Of a stretch of 35,332 nucleotides of DNA, positions 34,086-35,332 are shown one piece after another. The notes under the pieces were generated by a model that saw nothing but the letters and a program-made list of their open reading frames with translations, was not told the DNA's origin and did not search any database. Position 1 is the stretch's first letter. Every line of letters begins with the position of its first letter. This DNA is from Pseudomonadota bacterium (lineage in GTDB: Bacteria > Desulfobacterota > Desulfovibrionia > Desulfovibrionales > Desulfovibrionaceae): assembly GCA_023433925.1 (NCBI GenBank), contig JAEYTO010000080.1:1-35332 (forward strand). Direction: 5' to 3'. The position numbers and the translations under genes were made by a program.

Positions 34086-34565
34086 ATGAAGCGCCGCATC
34101 CTGGACAGCCTGCACAGGCAGAAGACCGCCCTGGGCCTGTTGGCCTCCCTGCTCGGGGAAGAATTTTCCCACCTGCGGCAGGGCAGCCCCCAGGCGGTCT
34201 CGGCCGTCGAGTTGTCCATCCAGGACCTCATCCGCCAGATCACCGGGGAGCGCGTCGGGCTCAAGGCCATGGTGCAGTCCGTGGTCCCGGACGCCCAGCG
34301 CATGGAAGCCTACGCCGTTTCCCTGCCCGAGTCCGAGAAGGCCGAGATCGCCGCGTTGCTTGCGGAGATCGACAGCCGCGAGCAGACCTGCGCGATGCTC
34401 TCGGCCAAGAACTTCGAGCTGGCCATGGCCCTGCACGATCAGAGCAGGAAGCTGCTGACCTTCCTCCACCGCGGGATCAATCCCGAACACAAGGAGACCT
34501 ACACCGCTCGCGGCAGATTCCCCAAGGCCAAGCGCGGGGCCGTCATCCTGCATGGGAGGCTCTAG
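34086..34565 (+). CDS. flgN: FlgN-family flagellar export chaperone
   Basis: 159 residues, predicted all-helical, with the family-like pattern of long amphipathic helices (RQKTALGLLASLLGEEFSHLRQ, LAEIDSREQTCAMLSAKNFELAMALHDQ). FlgN delivers FlgK and FlgL to the export gate. Assignment rests mostly on helical content, size and position directly before flgK, with which it abuts (stop at 34565, ATG at 34566). Confidence 0.75.
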   Translation: MKRRILDSLHRQKTALGLLASLLGEEFSHLRQGSPQAVSAVELSIQDLIRQITGERVGLKAMVQSVVPDAQRMEAYAVSLPESEKAEIAALLAEIDSREQTCAMLSAKNFELAMALHDQSRKLLTFLHRGINPEHKETYTARGRFPKAKRGAVILHGRL

Positions 34566-35332
34566 ATGTCCGGCATCAACACCATCATGGATATCGGCCG
34601 CAAGGGGCTCTTCGCCTCCAAGGTGGCCATCGAGACCACCGGTCAGAACATCACCAACGTGAACACCGAGGGCTATTCCCGCCGCTATGTGCGGCTGGAG
34701 GAGAGCCTGCAGATCGACTACCGGCCGGGCCAGATTGGCATGGGCGTCGAGGCCGCCGAGATCCTGCGCCACTTCGACCGCTTCGTGGAGACCTCCTATC
34801 TGGATAAGTCGACCATGCGCGAGCGGTTCGACACCCTGTTCGGCAACCTCAGCGCCGTGGACAACCTGTTCAACGAATCGGTCACGGGCGGCGTGAGCGA
34901 CGCCCTGTCCAAGTTCTTCGGCGACTGGCAGACCGTCGCCGGCCGGCCCGATGATTTCGCCGCCCGGGAGGCGCTCGTCTCGGACACGCGCAACCTGCTC
35001 AACGTCATCCATCAGGCCGACGAGCAGATGCGCCGCATGCAGGAGCAGGCGAACCAGTTCATCCAGAAGGACGTGGATTCGGCCAACCGCATCCTCAAGG
35101 ACATCGCGGGCATCAACAGCCAGCTCAAGGCCGTGGAGCTTCAGGGCCAGAACAACGCCAACGCCCTGCGCGACGAGCGCGACCGCCTTGTGCGCGACCT
35201 GGCCTCGATCATGGACATCAACGTCATCACCCGAGGCTACGAGCAGGAATTCACCATCACGACCAAGGCCGGTCACACCCTCCTGCAAGACTCGCAGACC
35301 TACAGCCTCAAGTTCGAGGGGCCGCGTGTCAC
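34566..35332 (+). CDS. flgK: Flagellar hook-associated protein FlgK, N-terminal part (runs off window)
   Basis: The first 255 codons of FlgK, the first hook-filament junction protein. The N-terminus IGRKGLFASKVAIETTGQNITNVNTEGYSRR is the diagnostic motif. DALSKFFGDWQTVAGRPDDFAAREALVSD and RDERDRLVRDLASIMDINV are also typical. The ATG is immediately after the flgN stop, with GGGAGGC upstream. The reading frame is open to the right edge, so the 3' end lies outside the window. Confidence 0.95.
   Translation, partial: MSGINTIMDIGRKGLFASKVAIETTGQNITNVNTEGYSRRYVRLEESLQIDYRPGQIGMGVEAAEILRHFDRFVETSYLDKSTMRERFDTLFGNLSAVDNLFNESVTGGVSDALSKFFGDWQTVAGRPDDFAAREALVSDTRNLLNVIHQADEQMRRMQEQANQFIQKDVDSANRILKDIAGINSQLKAVELQGQNNANALRDERDRLVRDLASIMDINVITRGYEQEFTITTKAGHTLLQDSQTYSLKFEGPRV

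Overview
The window is a G+C-rich chromosomal segment that looks like a flagellated member of the Desulfovibrionales (sulfate-reducing, formerly Deltaproteobacteria). The grounds are the gene content, the split glycine decarboxylase (gcvPA/gcvPB), the order pnp-rpsO-truB-nrnA-rbfA-DUF503-infB-ylxR-nusA-rimP running directly into flgF-flgG-flgA-flgH-flgI-(flgJ/M23)-flgN-flgK (an order I remember from Desulfovibrio vulgaris), and dispersed palindromes of the kind common in that group. No database search was possible, so the genus is an inference.

Layout. 1-1200 (+): C-terminal part of a methyl-accepting chemotaxis protein. 1501-6036 (-): a gcvH-gcvPA-gcvPB-lpdA glycine cleavage operon without gcvT. 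6221-8280 (+): a small methyltransferase, then nikR and folE2 overlapping by one base. 8438-13194 (+): an orphan FlgC-like rod protein, a sigma-54 activator with a FleQ/FlrA-like C-terminus, and a large exported TPR protein. 13472-14281 (+): a MEMO-family protein. 14358-17197 (-): an AT-rich two-gene island encoding a DUF4297/Cap4-like nuclease and a Rad50/SMC-like ATPase with a CxxC hook, which together resemble a Lamassu / ABC-three-component anti-phage system. 17350-28021 (-): the transcription, translation and RNA-processing operon from rimP to pnp, headed by tRNA-Gly(CCC). 28519-35332 (+): the flagellar rod, P-ring, L-ring and hook-junction operon, preceded by a good sigma-54 promoter and running off the right edge inside flgK.

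How the parts relate. The two large operons diverge from the 28.0-28.5 kb intergenic region, where the tRNA and ribosome-factor transcript leaves to the left and the flagellar transcript to the right. The sigma-54 activator at 9 kb is a reasonable candidate regulator of the sigma-54 flagellar promoter at 28476-28491 and of a weaker candidate at 8331-8346. The defence island is the only part whose base composition differs clearly from the rest. It sits between the 3' ends of a convergent gene (MEMO) and the terminator of pnp, a typical place for a cargo gene pair.

The observations I rate highest are the nuclease/ATPase defence pair, the FlgJ rod-binding domain fused to a LytM/M23 domain that has lost its zinc ligands, the four copies of one 7-mer in the flgF promoter region, and the GAFTHA variant in the sigma-54 activator.
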